From: Pseudomonadota bacterium | GTDB lineage: Bacteria; Pseudomonadota; Gammaproteobacteria; Acidithiobacillales; Acidithiobacillaceae | Direction: 5' to 3' | DNA length: 11,264 bases | Assembly (NCBI GenBank): GCA_021827445.1 | Contig: JAKAVW010000070.1 | Coordinates: forward strand, 1-11,264 | Shown: positions 1 through 7,188 of the stretch, one piece after another | Layout: each line of letters starts with the position of its first letter | Position numbering within the stretch: the first letter of the stretch is position 1 | Notes under the pieces: generated by a model | The model's input: only the letters and a program-made list of their open reading frames with translations | Databases searched by the model: none | Told to the model about the DNA's origin: nothing | Program-made: the position numbers and the translations under genes

Positions 1-1993
1 CGGTCGTCGCATACCCAAACATTTCCGCCAGAGGCACTTCGCAGCGGATCATCTTTGCACCCGCCTCGTCTTCCATACCTTGCATCATACCGCGGCGGCT
101 ATTGATGTCACCGATGATGTCACCCATATATTCTTCCGGAGTTACCACCTCTACGGCAAAAATGGGTTCCAGCAATACCGGGTTAGCCTTCGCCGCGCCC
201 GCTTTGAAACCCATCGACCCGGCGATCTTAAATGCGGCCTCCGAAGAGTCGACATCATGATAAGAACCGTCAAAAAGGGTGACTTTAACGTCCACCACGG
301 GGAAGCCGGCAATGATACCATTTTCCAGCGCTTCTTCAACACCCTTTTCGGTCGGGTTGATAAACTCTTTGGGCACAGTACCACCGACTACCCCGTTCTC
401 AAAGATAAACCCGCTTCCTGGTTCAAGGGGCTCAAGACGCAACCAAACATGTCCGTATTGACCGCGTCCACCTGACTGGCGGACAAACTTGCCTTCTGAC
501 TCGACCATTTTGCGAATCGTCTCGCGGTACGCCACCTGCGGCGCGCCCACGGTCGCTTCAACGCCGAACTCGCGCTTCATACGGTCAACGATGATCTCTA
601 GGTGCAACTCGCCCATACCAGAAATAATGGTCTGTCCGGATTCCTGATCGGTACGTACCCGGAACGACGGATCTTCCTGAGCAAGCTTACCTAGGGCAAC
701 ACCCATCTTCTCTTGATCCGCCTTGGTTTTTGGCTCGACCGCAACATGAATCACCGGCTCGGGGAATTCCATCTGCTCCAAAGCAATCGGCTTGGTTAAG
801 TCACAGAGTGTATCTCCGGTGTAGGCAGTTTTCAGCCCGACGGCGGCGGCAATATCTCCCGCGAACACCTCCTTGATTTCGTGGCGCTCGTTGGCATGCA
901 TTTGCAGCACGCGACCAATACGTTCTTTCTGATCGCGTCCTGGGTTAAGCACCGTGGAACCAGCAGTAAGCACCCCCGAATAAACCCGGAAGAAGGTGAG
1001 CTGTCCGACAAAGGGATCCGTCGCGATTTTGAACGCCAAAGCAGAGAAAGGCTCGCTATCATCCGCAGCGCGGACGATTTCCGCCCCGTTATCAGGATGC
1101 GTGCCTTCCACTGGCTTAATATCGACTGGCGACGGCAGGTAGTCCAGCACCGCATCCAACGCTGCCTGCACTCCTTTGTTCTTAAATGCACTGCCGCACA
1201 ACACCGGCACCACAGCACCGGCAATCGTCGCCCTGCGCAACGCCGCCTGCAATTCTTTGACGCTGATTTCCTCGCCTTCGAGATATTTTATCATCACGCC
1301 TTCATCGGCATCAGCTATCGCCTCTACCATGAAGTGACGCGCCGCTTCGGCATCAGCTTGCAAAGCGGCAGGGATTTCTTCTTCCGTAAACCGGGTGCCC
1401 TGCAACGCATCATCCCAGTTGATGGACTTCATTTTCATCAGATCGATGACACCGCTAAAGTGATCCTCTTCACCAATGGGCAACTGGATCGGGATCGGAT
1501 TACCACGCAGTTTGGTCGCAATCTGCTCAACAACCCGTTTGAAGTTCGCGCCCTGGCGATCCATCTTATTCACGAACGCAATACGAGGAACCTTATATTT
1601 GTTCGCCTGCCGCCACACGGTCTCAGACTGCGGTTGCACACCACCTACCGCGCAAAACACCGCCATAGCGCCGTCCAGCACACGCAGTGACCGCTCCACT
1701 TCGATGGTGAAATCGACATGGCCTGGCGTATCAATAATATTGATACGATGCTCTGCGCGCTGTCCGTCCATACCCTTCCAGAAACAGGTAGTCGCCGCGG
1801 AAGTAATAGTGATACCGCGCTCCTGCTCTTGGGCCATCCAGTCCATGACCGCAGTACCTTCATGCACTTCGCCAATCTTATGAGAGACGCCGGTGTAGAA
1901 TAAAATGCGCTCGGTGGTAGTCGTTTTGCCGGCATCAATGTGCGCCATGATGCCGATATTGCGATAACGTTCGATGGGGGTTGTGCGAGCCAC
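1..1993 (-). CDS. fusA: Elongation factor G, C-terminus cut by window edge
   Basis: EF-G is the cytoplasmic GTPase that drives tRNA-mRNA translocation on the ribosome and, with RRF, ribosome recycling. I translated parts of the minus strand directly (both ends and two internal stretches), all in one frame without interruption. The G domain shows the P-loop AHIDAGKT (residues 17-24), the switch I end QERGITIT (57-64), DTPGHVDF (88-95, with the catalytic-type His92), NKMD (142-145), and SAFKNKG further on. Domain IV/V segments such as GRGQYGHVW and the terminal EMFGYAT follow. About 664 codons are present; the family is about 700 long, so some 35 C-terminal codons lie past the left edge. The start is GTG (1991-1993), giving MARTTPIERYRNIGIMAHID, with AAGGA 7 nt upstream. 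It lies 31 nt after rpsG, as the last visible gene of the str cluster; tuf would usually follow. Identification is secure. Confidence 0.97.
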   Translation of the reverse strand, partial: MARTTPIERYRNIGIMAHIDAGKTTTTERILFYTGVSHKIGEVHEGTAVMDWMAQEQERGITITSAATTCFWKGMDGQRAEHRINIIDTPGHVDFTIEVERSLRVLDGAMAVFCAVGGVQPQSETVWRQANKYKVPRIAFVNKMDRQGANFKRVVEQIATKLRGNPIPIQLPIGEEDHFSGVIDLMKMKSINWDDALQGTRFTEEEIPAALQADAEAARHFMVEAIADADEGVMIKYLEGEEISVKELQAALRRATIAGAVVPVLCGSAFKNKGVQAALDAVLDYLPSPVDIKPVEGTHPDNGAEIVRAADDSEPFSALAFKIATDPFVGQLTFFRVYSGVLTAGSTVLNPGRDQKERIGRVLQMHANERHEIKEVFAGDIAAAVGLKTAYTGDTLCDLTKPIALEQMEFPEPVIHVAVEPKTKADQEKMGVALGKLAQEDPSFRVRTDQESGQTIISGMGELHLEIIVDRMKREFGVEATVGAPQVAYRETIRKMVESEGKFVRQSGGRGQYGHVWLRLEPLEPGSGFIFENGVVGGTVPKEFINPTEKGVEEALENGIIAGFPVVDVKVTLFDGSYHDVDSSEAAFKIAGSMGFKAGAAKANPVLLEPIFAVEVVTPEEYMGDIIGDINSRRGMMQGMEDEAGAKMIRCEVPLAEMFGYATT

Positions 1994-2000
1994 GTTTCAG

Positions 2001-2005
2001 TCCTT
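2001..2005 (-). promoter_or_regulatory. Shine-Dalgarno of fusA
   Basis: AAGGA on the minus strand lies 7 nt before the GTG at 1991-1993. It decides the start of fusA, which has no ATG at its N-terminus; the next in-frame ATG is codon 16, inside the conserved GIMAHIDAGKT loop and so too late to be the start. Confidence 0.8.
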
Positions 2006-2024
2006 GTGCGTAAGGTGCAACCAG

Positions 2025-2495
2025 TTACCAGCGGAAATGAGCAAAGGCCTTATTGGCTTCAGCCATACGGTGGGTTTCCTCGCGCTTGCGAACCGCATTA
2101 CCACGATTTTCGGCCGCTTCGAGAATTTCCGCCGCGAGGCGATTGCCCATGGATTTCTCGTTACGCTTGCGCGCCGAGTCGCGTAACCAGCGCATGGCCA
2201 GAGCCATCCGTCGATCCGAGCGAATTTCTACGGGCACCTGATAGGTGGCACCACCAACGCGGCGGCTTTTCACTTCCACCACAGGCCGCACGTTATCAAT
2301 CGCCTTACGAAAAATTTCGAGGGCATCGCTTTTGCTGCGCTCTGCCACCATTTCCAGGGCACCGTAAACGATTTTTTCAGCAGTGCTCTTTTTGCCGTCA
2401 CGCATAATCACGTTGGCAAACTTGGCAATTACTTCTTCTTTGTACTTGGGGTCCGGCAGGACAATCCGCTTGGGAACTTCACGACGTCTTGGCAT
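2025..2495 (-). CDS. rpsG: 30S ribosomal protein S7
   Basis: S7 is a primary binder of the 3' major domain of 16S rRNA. It nucleates assembly of the 30S head and lines the E-site and mRNA exit region. The 156-residue protein has the family's typical length and begins with the classic MPRRREVPKR. The basic N-terminal arm (1-20) is followed by the helical core, and the RNA-binding beta-hairpin around residues 73-91 (VEVKSRRVGGATYQVPVEI) is intact. The conserved end EANKAFAHFRW is complete. The ATG start has AAGGAG (2506-2511) 10 nt upstream and the stop is TAA. It lies 26 nt after rpsL and 31 nt before fusA, so the three are almost certainly cotranscribed. In E. coli S7 represses the str operon translationally by binding the rpsL-rpsG spacer; the spacer here looks too short for that structure. 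Confidence 0.98.
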   Translation of the reverse strand: MPRRREVPKRIVLPDPKYKEEVIAKFANVIMRDGKKSTAEKIVYGALEMVAERSKSDALEIFRKAIDNVRPVVEVKSRRVGGATYQVPVEIRSDRRMALAMRWLRDSARKRNEKSMGNRLAAEILEAAENRGNAVRKREETHRMAEANKAFAHFRW

Positions 2496-2521
2496 GGCGC
2501 AACAACTCCTTCAATCAATGC

Positions 2522-2893
2522 TTACTTGGGACGCTTGGCGCCATACTTGGAACGTGACTGCTTACGGTTTTTAACGCCCGCAGTATCCAAGGTGCCCCGC
2601 ACAATGTGATAGCGCACACCAGGAAGATCTTTCACACGGCCACCGCGAATCAGCACCACTGAGTGCTCTTGCAGGTTGTGACCCTCACCCGGAATATAAC
2701 TACTGACCTCAAAACCATTCGTGAGACGCACACGGGCGACCTTACGCAACGCGGAGTTAGGCTTTTTAGGGGTCGTCGTGTAGACACGGGTACACACCCC
2801 CCGCTTCTGCGGGTTAGCGTCCAAGGCAGGCACCTTGCTTTTGGCGACAGGTCGCTTACGTGGCTTACGCACGAGCTGATTTAATGTGGGCAT
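2522..2893 (-). CDS. rpsL: 30S ribosomal protein S12
   Basis: S12 sits at the 30S decoding centre, where it helps monitor codon-anticodon pairing and controls translational accuracy. The 123-residue protein matches the family length and starts MPTLNQLVRKPRKRP. The decoding loop TPKKPNSALRK has Lys43. The second loop GGRVKDLPGVRYH has Lys88, Pro91 and Asp89, the residue that RimO methylthiolates in many bacteria. These are the wild-type residues at positions where streptomycin resistance changes usually fall, so the allele looks streptomycin-sensitive. The ATG has GGAG (2901-2904) 7 nt upstream and the stop is TAA. It is the first gene after the promoter at 2948-2976 and leads rpsG and fusA. 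Identification is secure. Confidence 0.98.
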   Translation of the reverse strand: MPTLNQLVRKPRKRPVAKSKVPALDANPQKRGVCTRVYTTTPKKPNSALRKVARVRLTNGFEVSSYIPGEGHNLQEHSVVLIRGGRVKDLPGVRYHIVRGTLDTAGVKNRKQSRSKYGAKRPK

Positions 2894-2924
2894 TTACAAT
2901 CTCCAGAGTACGATGATGGCAGCC

Positions 2925-2946
2925 CGCCCTCATCGATGAGAGGGCG
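2925..2946 (-). promoter_or_regulatory. GC hairpin at the start of the rpsL leader
   Basis: On the minus strand CGCCCTC (2946-2940) and GAGGGCG (2931-2925) form a perfect 7-bp stem with an 8-nt loop. The loop and its borders include the palindrome TCATCGATGA. The stem starts one base after the -10 box. A transcript that starts near 2941 would therefore lack most of the 5' arm, while RNA reading through from rpoC would carry the whole hairpin. There is no U-tract after it, so it is not an intrinsic terminator. A role is unproven. Confidence 0.5.
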
Positions 2947-2947
2947 C

Positions 2948-2976
2948 ATTCTAGTTAGACTTGCTTTGACTGTCAA
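2948..2976 (-). promoter_or_regulatory. Sigma70-type promoter for rpsL-rpsG-fusA
   Basis: Reading the minus strand, a perfect -35 box TTGACA (2976-2971) is followed by a 17-nt spacer and a -10 box TAGAAT (2953-2948), one base off consensus. Transcription should start near 2940-2942, giving a leader of about 47 nt before the rpsL ATG. The discriminator after the -10 box is GCGCCCT, strongly GC-rich, as in promoters under ppGpp (stringent) control in proteobacteria; that link is inferred. No AT-rich UP element is seen upstream. The promoter lies wholly in the rpoC-rpsL gap and points into rpsL. Confidence 0.85.
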
Positions 2977-2985
2977 GGCAAGTCT
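2957..2985 (-). repeat. 29-nt near-perfect palindrome over the rpsL promoter
   Basis: The minus strand reads AGACTTGCCTTGAC, then A, then GTCAAAGCAAGTCT. Thirteen of the 14 arm positions pair, and the centre is base 2971. It contains the whole -35 box and most of the promoter spacer. As DNA it has the shape of a dimeric repressor operator. As RNA, in a transcript reading through from rpoC, it would be a long hairpin that could serve as a processing site. It lacks a following U-tract on either strand, so a terminator role is unlikely. Confidence 0.7.
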
Positions 2986-3000
2986 TGGTCACACAACCAA
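2985..3000 (-). repeat. Small inverted repeat just after the rpoC stop
   Basis: TTGGT and ACCAA are separated by 6 nt and start immediately after the rpoC TAA stop (3001-3003). With only 5 bp in the stem it is weak. It shares its last base with the larger palindrome at 2957-2985, so two stems would stack in read-through RNA. No function can be assigned. Confidence 0.35.
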
Positions 3001-6000
3001 TTACTGGGTATCTGTTACCGATATGGAGAGATCGCTCCGCACCGCCTTCTCTACGGAATGGACAGGTTCCCCGCGATTCAGTCGCCGACGATGCTCATGA
3101 TAAGCGAGACCTGTTCCTGCGGGTATCAGACGTCCGACAATAACGTTTTCCTTCAAACCACGTAAATCGTCCACCTTACCCGATACCGCAGCCTCGGTCA
3201 GTACGCGGGTCGTTTCCTGGAAACTTGCCGCCGAGATGAAGGATTCCGTGGACAGGCTTGCCTTGGTGATGCCCAATAACATCGGGGTGAAGCGTGCCAG
3301 ATCTTTGCCTGCGACTTCCAGGACGTTATTTTCATCCTCCACCCGCGCCCGGTCGACTTGGTCTCCGGGAATAAAGGTGCTATCGCCGCTTGACGTCACT
3401 TCGACCCGTCGCAGCATCTGCCGCAGGATCACTTCGATGTGCTTATCATTGATACGCACACCCTGCAGACGATACACATCCTGCACTTCATCGACAATGT
3501 AATTGGCGAGGGCCTGCACACCCAACACGCGCAAAATATCATGCGGAACCGGCTGACCTTCTACGAGCTGCTCACCGGGGCTGACCCGCTCGCCTTCGTA
3601 GACCGTCACGTGGCGACCCTTAGGAATAAGATACTCGTGCTGGTCCCCATTCTCGTCGGTGATGATCAGTCGCTGCTTACCCTTCGTGTCTTTACCGAAG
3701 CCAATGATGCCCTCGTGCTCCGCGATAACAGCGAAGTCCTTGGGACGTCGTGCCTCAAAGAGTTCAGCCACTCGGGGCAAACCACCGGTAATGTCGCGCG
3801 TCTTGGTGGTCCCCACCGGTAGACGTGCCAGAATGTCACCAGGATGAATTTCCATACCTTCATGCACCGCGATAATCGCCTTTGCCGGCAGGAAATAACG
3901 TGCAGGCAAATCAGTACCCGGCAATTTCAGATCCTGGCCATGCTCATCCAGCAAACTGATCACCGGCCGCAAATCGCGGCCCTGCGGCGGGCGTTGTTTA
4001 GCATCGATGACGACAAGCGTCGACAGCCCCGTGATTTCGTCGGTTTGGATGGCCACGCTCGCGCCCTCCACCGCATCTTTCAAAGAAATTTTACCGCCGA
4101 CTTCGCTGACAATAGGCCGCGTATGCGGATCCCACTCCGCCACCCGTCGGCCTGCCGTAACCGATGCATTGTCATCCACCAGGATGGTCGCGCCGTAAGG
4201 CACTTTGTAACGCTCCTTTTCACGTCCCTGCTCATCGGTGACCGTCACCTCACCATTTCGTCCGACGACCACATGGCGCCCACTGGAGTGAGTGACCAGC
4301 CGAAGGTTGGGCTGGTAACGGAAGACTCCACCCTGCTTAATATCGATGCTGCTCTGTGCCGCAGAACGACTGGCCGCACCACCAATATGAAAGGTACGCA
4401 TAGTCAGCTGGGTGCCTGGCTCACCAATGGACTGGGCAGCAATAACGCCGACCGCTTCGCCCGCATTGACCAGATGGCCGCGCGCCAAATCACGTCCGTA
4501 ACACAGCGCACAGACACCATGCCGTGAACGACAGGTTAGCGGCGAACGCACCTTCAGGGCATCTACACCCAACTCGTCCAATTGACCCAGGTGCTGCTCC
4601 ATGAGCATGGTATTGCGGGCAATAACGACCTCACCGGTGTTGGGGTGAACCACATCTTCCGCCACGACGCGACCCAGTACGCGGTCGCGGAGTGGTTCGA
4701 TGACCTCACCGCCCTCCACGAGAGAAGTCATGGGTAAACCTTCCTCCGAGCCGCAATCGGTCTCGACCACAACCAGATCCTGGGTCACATCCACCAGACG
4801 CCGCGTTAAATATCCGGAGTTTGCCGTTTTCAGCGCGGTGTCGGCAAGCCCCTTGCGGGCACCGTGGGTGGAGATAAAGTACTGCAGGACGTTGAGGCCT
4901 TCACGGAAATTCGCGGTGATGGGGGTTTCAATAATTGAGCCGTCAGGCTTTGCCATCAGGCCACGCATACCGGCGAGCTGACGGATCTGGGCCGCAGAAC
5001 CACGCGCCCCGGAATCGGCCATCATAAATATGGAGTTGAACGAATCCTGCTGGACCGAGCTGCCATCTGGCAAGTACACCGTATCTTTGCTGACCCGATC
5101 CATCATGGCCTTGGCGACCTCATCAGTAGCGCGCGACCAGATATCGACGACCTTGTTATAGCGTTCACCCTCGGTCACCAGACCCGATGTGTATTGGTCC
5201 TGAATGGCTTTAACCTCGTCCTCGGACCGAGCCAGAATGCCCTCCTTTTCCGGAGGGGTCACCATGTCTCCCGCGCCGAAGGAAATGCCCGCGCGAGTCG
5301 CCATGCGAAAGCCTGTATACATCAACTGGTCGGCAAAAATGACGGTGTCTTTAACACCCAAGCGACGGTAACAGATATTGATCAGCTCACCGATCACCTT
5401 TTTCTTCAGCACCCGATTGATCACACTAAAGGGGAGACCTTCGGGGAGAATATCCCCAAGCAGGGCGCGTCCCGCCGTGGTATCCATACGTTCCCCGCGA
5501 AAACGGACGATGATTCGAGCGTGCAGCCCCAGGTTGCCCGTCTCGTAAGCACGCCGCACTTCCGCCGTATCTGCGAAAATACCACCAGTACCCTTCGCGT
5601 CCGCACGCTCCTGACTGACGTAGTAAAGTCCGAGCACAATATCCTGAGACGGCACAATCACCGGTTCCCCGTTAGCCGGGCTCAAAATATTGTTGGTGGA
5701 CATCATCAATGTCCGCGCTTCCAGTTGTGCTTCCAGCGAAAGCGGGACGTGCACTGCCATCTGATCACCATCGAAATCGGCGTTATACGCAGCACACACC
5801 AGCGGGTGCAATTGAATAGCCTTACCTTCGATCAGTATCGGCTCAAAAGCCTGTATACCGAGACGGTGCAAGGTGGGCGCACGGTTGAGCATCACCGGAT
5901 GTTCGCGGATCACCTCTTCAAGGATATCCCAGACCTCCGGCTTTTCCTGCTCAACCAAGCGCTTGGCGGCCTTGATGGTGGTCGCTAGGCCACGCTCCTC

Positions 6001-7155
6001 CAACTTGTTAAAGATAAAGGGCTTGAACAGCTCCAGAGCCATTTTCTTCGGCAACCCGCACTGGTGCAGACGCAGCTCCGGTCCGACGACGATAACGGAG
6101 CGGCCGGAATAATCCACCCGCTTACCGAGTAGATTCTGGCGAAAACGGCCCTGCTTACCCTTGATCATGTCTGCCAGTGATTTGAGCGGACGCTTGTTGG
6201 GACCCGAAATAGCGCGTCCGCGACGTCCGTTATCCAGAAGCGCATCCACGGCTTCCTGCAACATACGTTTTTCGTTACGGACAATAATGTCCGGTGCCTT
6301 CAGCTCCAGTAAGCGCTTCAATCGATTGTTGCGGTTAATAACGCGCCGATAGAGATCGTTGAGGTCGGAGGTCGCGAAGCGCCCGCCATCCAGCGGTACC
6401 AGCGGGCGCAGATCCGGTGGCAGCACGGGGAGCACTTCCAAGATCATCCACTCAGGACGATTGCCGGACTGCTCAAAGCCTTCCAGAATCTTGAGGCGCT
6501 TGCTGAGTTTCTTCGTCTTTGTATCGGAGTTGCTTTCCCGCAACTCATTGCGGATCCGTTCAATTTCCTGAGTCAGCGGAATACCGCGCAGCAAGTCGCG
6601 GATACCTTCAGCACCCATTTTGGCCGTAAATTCATCACCGTGCTCTTCTAAAGCGTCCAAGTATTGGTCTTCGGTGAGGATGTTCCCGCGCTCAAGGGCG
6701 GTTACACCCGGATCAACTACCACATACGCTTCAAAATAAAGGACCCGTTCAATATCGCGCAGGGGCATATCGAGAATCATGCCCATGCGGCTCGGCAGAG
6801 ATTTGAGAAACCAGATATGCGCAACGGGGCTGGCAAGTTCAATGTGTCCCATTCGCTCGCGCCGGACTCGCGCCTGAGTCACCTCAACGCCACACTTCTC
6901 ACAGACTACGCCGCGGTGCTTAAGACGCTTGTACTTGCCGCAGAGGCACTCGTAGTCTTTGATCGGCCCAAAAATCTTGGCACAGAACAGACCTTCGCGC
7001 TCCGGCTTGAAGGTCCGGTAATTGATCGTCTCCGGCTTTTTTACTTCGCCGAAGGACCATGACCGTACCTTATCAGGCGACGCGATACCGATCCGAATCG
7101 CATCGAATTCTTCTTGCTGATCATTTTGTTTGAAGAGCTTTAATAAGTCTTTCAA
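3001..7155 (-). CDS. rpoC: DNA-directed RNA polymerase subunit beta'
   Basis: Beta' forms the clamp and much of the active centre of RNA polymerase. From the proposed TTG start the protein has 1384 residues (E. coli 1407). The N-terminal zinc ribbon has C70, C72, C85 and C88. The catalytic loop NADFDGD supplies D460, D462 and D464 for Mg2+. The bridge helix region lies near 755-795. The second zinc site is C801, C875, C882 and C885. The trigger loop begins at about 910 (QSIGEPGTQLTMRTFHIGGA) and holds the large proteobacterial insertion before TRDITGGLPRVAELFEARRPK. A loop of about 13 residues present in E. coli near 550 is absent, and the C-terminal tail is shorter and divergent. The TTG start gives MKDLLKLFKQ and gap-free E. 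coli numbering, with AAGGA 8 nt upstream; an ATG at 7162-7164 would add three residues but lacks a spaced ribosome site. The gene follows rpoB closely. Confidence 0.98.
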   Translation of the reverse strand: MKDLLKLFKQNDQQEEFDAIRIGIASPDKVRSWSFGEVKKPETINYRTFKPEREGLFCAKIFGPIKDYECLCGKYKRLKHRGVVCEKCGVEVTQARVRRERMGHIELASPVAHIWFLKSLPSRMGMILDMPLRDIERVLYFEAYVVVDPGVTALERGNILTEDQYLDALEEHGDEFTAKMGAEGIRDLLRGIPLTQEIERIRNELRESNSDTKTKKLSKRLKILEGFEQSGNRPEWMILEVLPVLPPDLRPLVPLDGGRFATSDLNDLYRRVINRNNRLKRLLELKAPDIIVRNEKRMLQEAVDALLDNGRRGRAISGPNKRPLKSLADMIKGKQGRFRQNLLGKRVDYSGRSVIVVGPELRLHQCGLPKKMALELFKPFIFNKLEERGLATTIKAAKRLVEQEKPEVWDILEEVIREHPVMLNRAPTLHRLGIQAFEPILIEGKAIQLHPLVCAAYNADFDGDQMAVHVPLSLEAQLEARTLMMSTNNILSPANGEPVIVPSQDIVLGLYYVSQERADAKGTGGIFADTAEVRRAYETGNLGLHARIIVRFRGERMDTTAGRALLGDILPEGLPFSVINRVLKKKVIGELINICYRRLGVKDTVIFADQLMYTGFRMATRAGISFGAGDMVTPPEKEGILARSEDEVKAIQDQYTSGLVTEGERYNKVVDIWSRATDEVAKAMMDRVSKDTVYLPDGSSVQQDSFNSIFMMADSGARGSAAQIRQLAGMRGLMAKPDGSIIETPITANFREGLNVLQYFISTHGARKGLADTALKTANSGYLTRRLVDVTQDLVVVETDCGSEEGLPMTSLVEGGEVIEPLRDRVLGRVVAEDVVHPNTGEVVIARNTMLMEQHLGQLDELGVDALKVRSPLTCRSRHGVCALCYGRDLARGHLVNAGEAVGVIAAQSIGEPGTQLTMRTFHIGGAASRSAAQSSIDIKQGGVFRYQPNLRLVTHSSGRHVVVGRNGEVTVTDEQGREKERYKVPYGATILVDDNASVTAGRRVAEWDPHTRPIVSEVGGKISLKDAVEGASVAIQTDEITGLSTLVVIDAKQRPPQGRDLRPVISLLDEHGQDLKLPGTDLPARYFLPAKAIIAVHEGMEIHPGDILARLPVGTTKTRDITGGLPRVAELFEARRPKDFAVIAEHEGIIGFGKDTKGKQRLIITDENGDQHEYLIPKGRHVTVYEGERVSPGEQLVEGQPVPHDILRVLGVQALANYIVDEVQDVYRLQGVRINDKHIEVILRQMLRRVEVTSSGDSTFIPGDQVDRARVEDENNVLEVAGKDLARFTPMLLGITKASLSTESFISAASFQETTRVLTEAAVSGKVDDLRGLKENVIVGRLIPAGTGLAYHEHRRRLNRGEPVHSVEKAVRSDLSISVTDTQ

Positions 7156-7163
7156 CGCATTCA

Positions 7164-7168
7164 TCCTT
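7164..7168 (-). promoter_or_regulatory. Shine-Dalgarno that decides the rpoC start
   Basis: AAGGA on the minus strand lies 8 nt before the TTG at 7153-7155, a normal spacing. The ATG at 7162-7164 shares its A with this site, so it cannot use it. Together with the family N-terminus MKDLLK or MKALLD this favours TTG initiation. Confidence 0.65.
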
Positions 7169-7183
7169 GCCCGCCGCGGGCGG
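7169..7183 (-). promoter_or_regulatory. GC-rich hairpin in the rpoB-rpoC gap
   Basis: The minus strand CCGCCCGCGGCGGGC can fold in two exclusive ways. One is CCGCC with GGCGG (7183-7179 with 7175-7171) and the other GCCCG with CGGGC (7181-7177 with 7173-7169), each with 5 G-C pairs and a 3-nt loop. The second directly abuts the rpoC Shine-Dalgarno at 7164-7168. No U-tract follows on the coding strand, so it is not a terminator. An effect on rpoC translation is possible but unproven. Confidence 0.5.
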
Positions 7184-7188
7184 AAATT

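Noticed and set aside
881..1690. Plus-strand open frame of 269 codons opposite fusA
   Set aside because: It is antisense to an intact, highly conserved fusA. The translation is rich in His and Arg with no recognisable domain, and no ribosome site or promoter supports it.
2957..2985. Intrinsic terminator for rpoC
   Set aside because: The hairpin is strong but is followed by AACTAGAATGCG on the coding strand, with no U-tract, and it contains a promoter -35 box.
2966..2994. Divergent plus-strand promoter using TTGACT from the palindrome
   Set aside because: The palindrome puts a -35-like hexamer on the plus strand too, but at a 17-nt spacing the bases are TCACAC, nothing like a -10 box, and it would only transcribe rpoC antisense.
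3844..4527. Plus-strand open frame of 227 codons opposite rpoC
   Set aside because: Antisense shadow of conserved rpoC codons. The protein has low-complexity, His/Arg-rich composition and matches nothing I recognise.
5194..5988. Plus-strand open frame of 264 codons opposite rpoC
   Set aside because: Antisense to the catalytic core of beta', whose sequence fully explains the base pattern. No initiation signals are seen.
7162..7164. ATG as the rpoC start
   Set aside because: Its only candidate ribosome site overlaps it, and it adds three residues absent from the family. It remains possible and is kept as an alternative in the gene entry.
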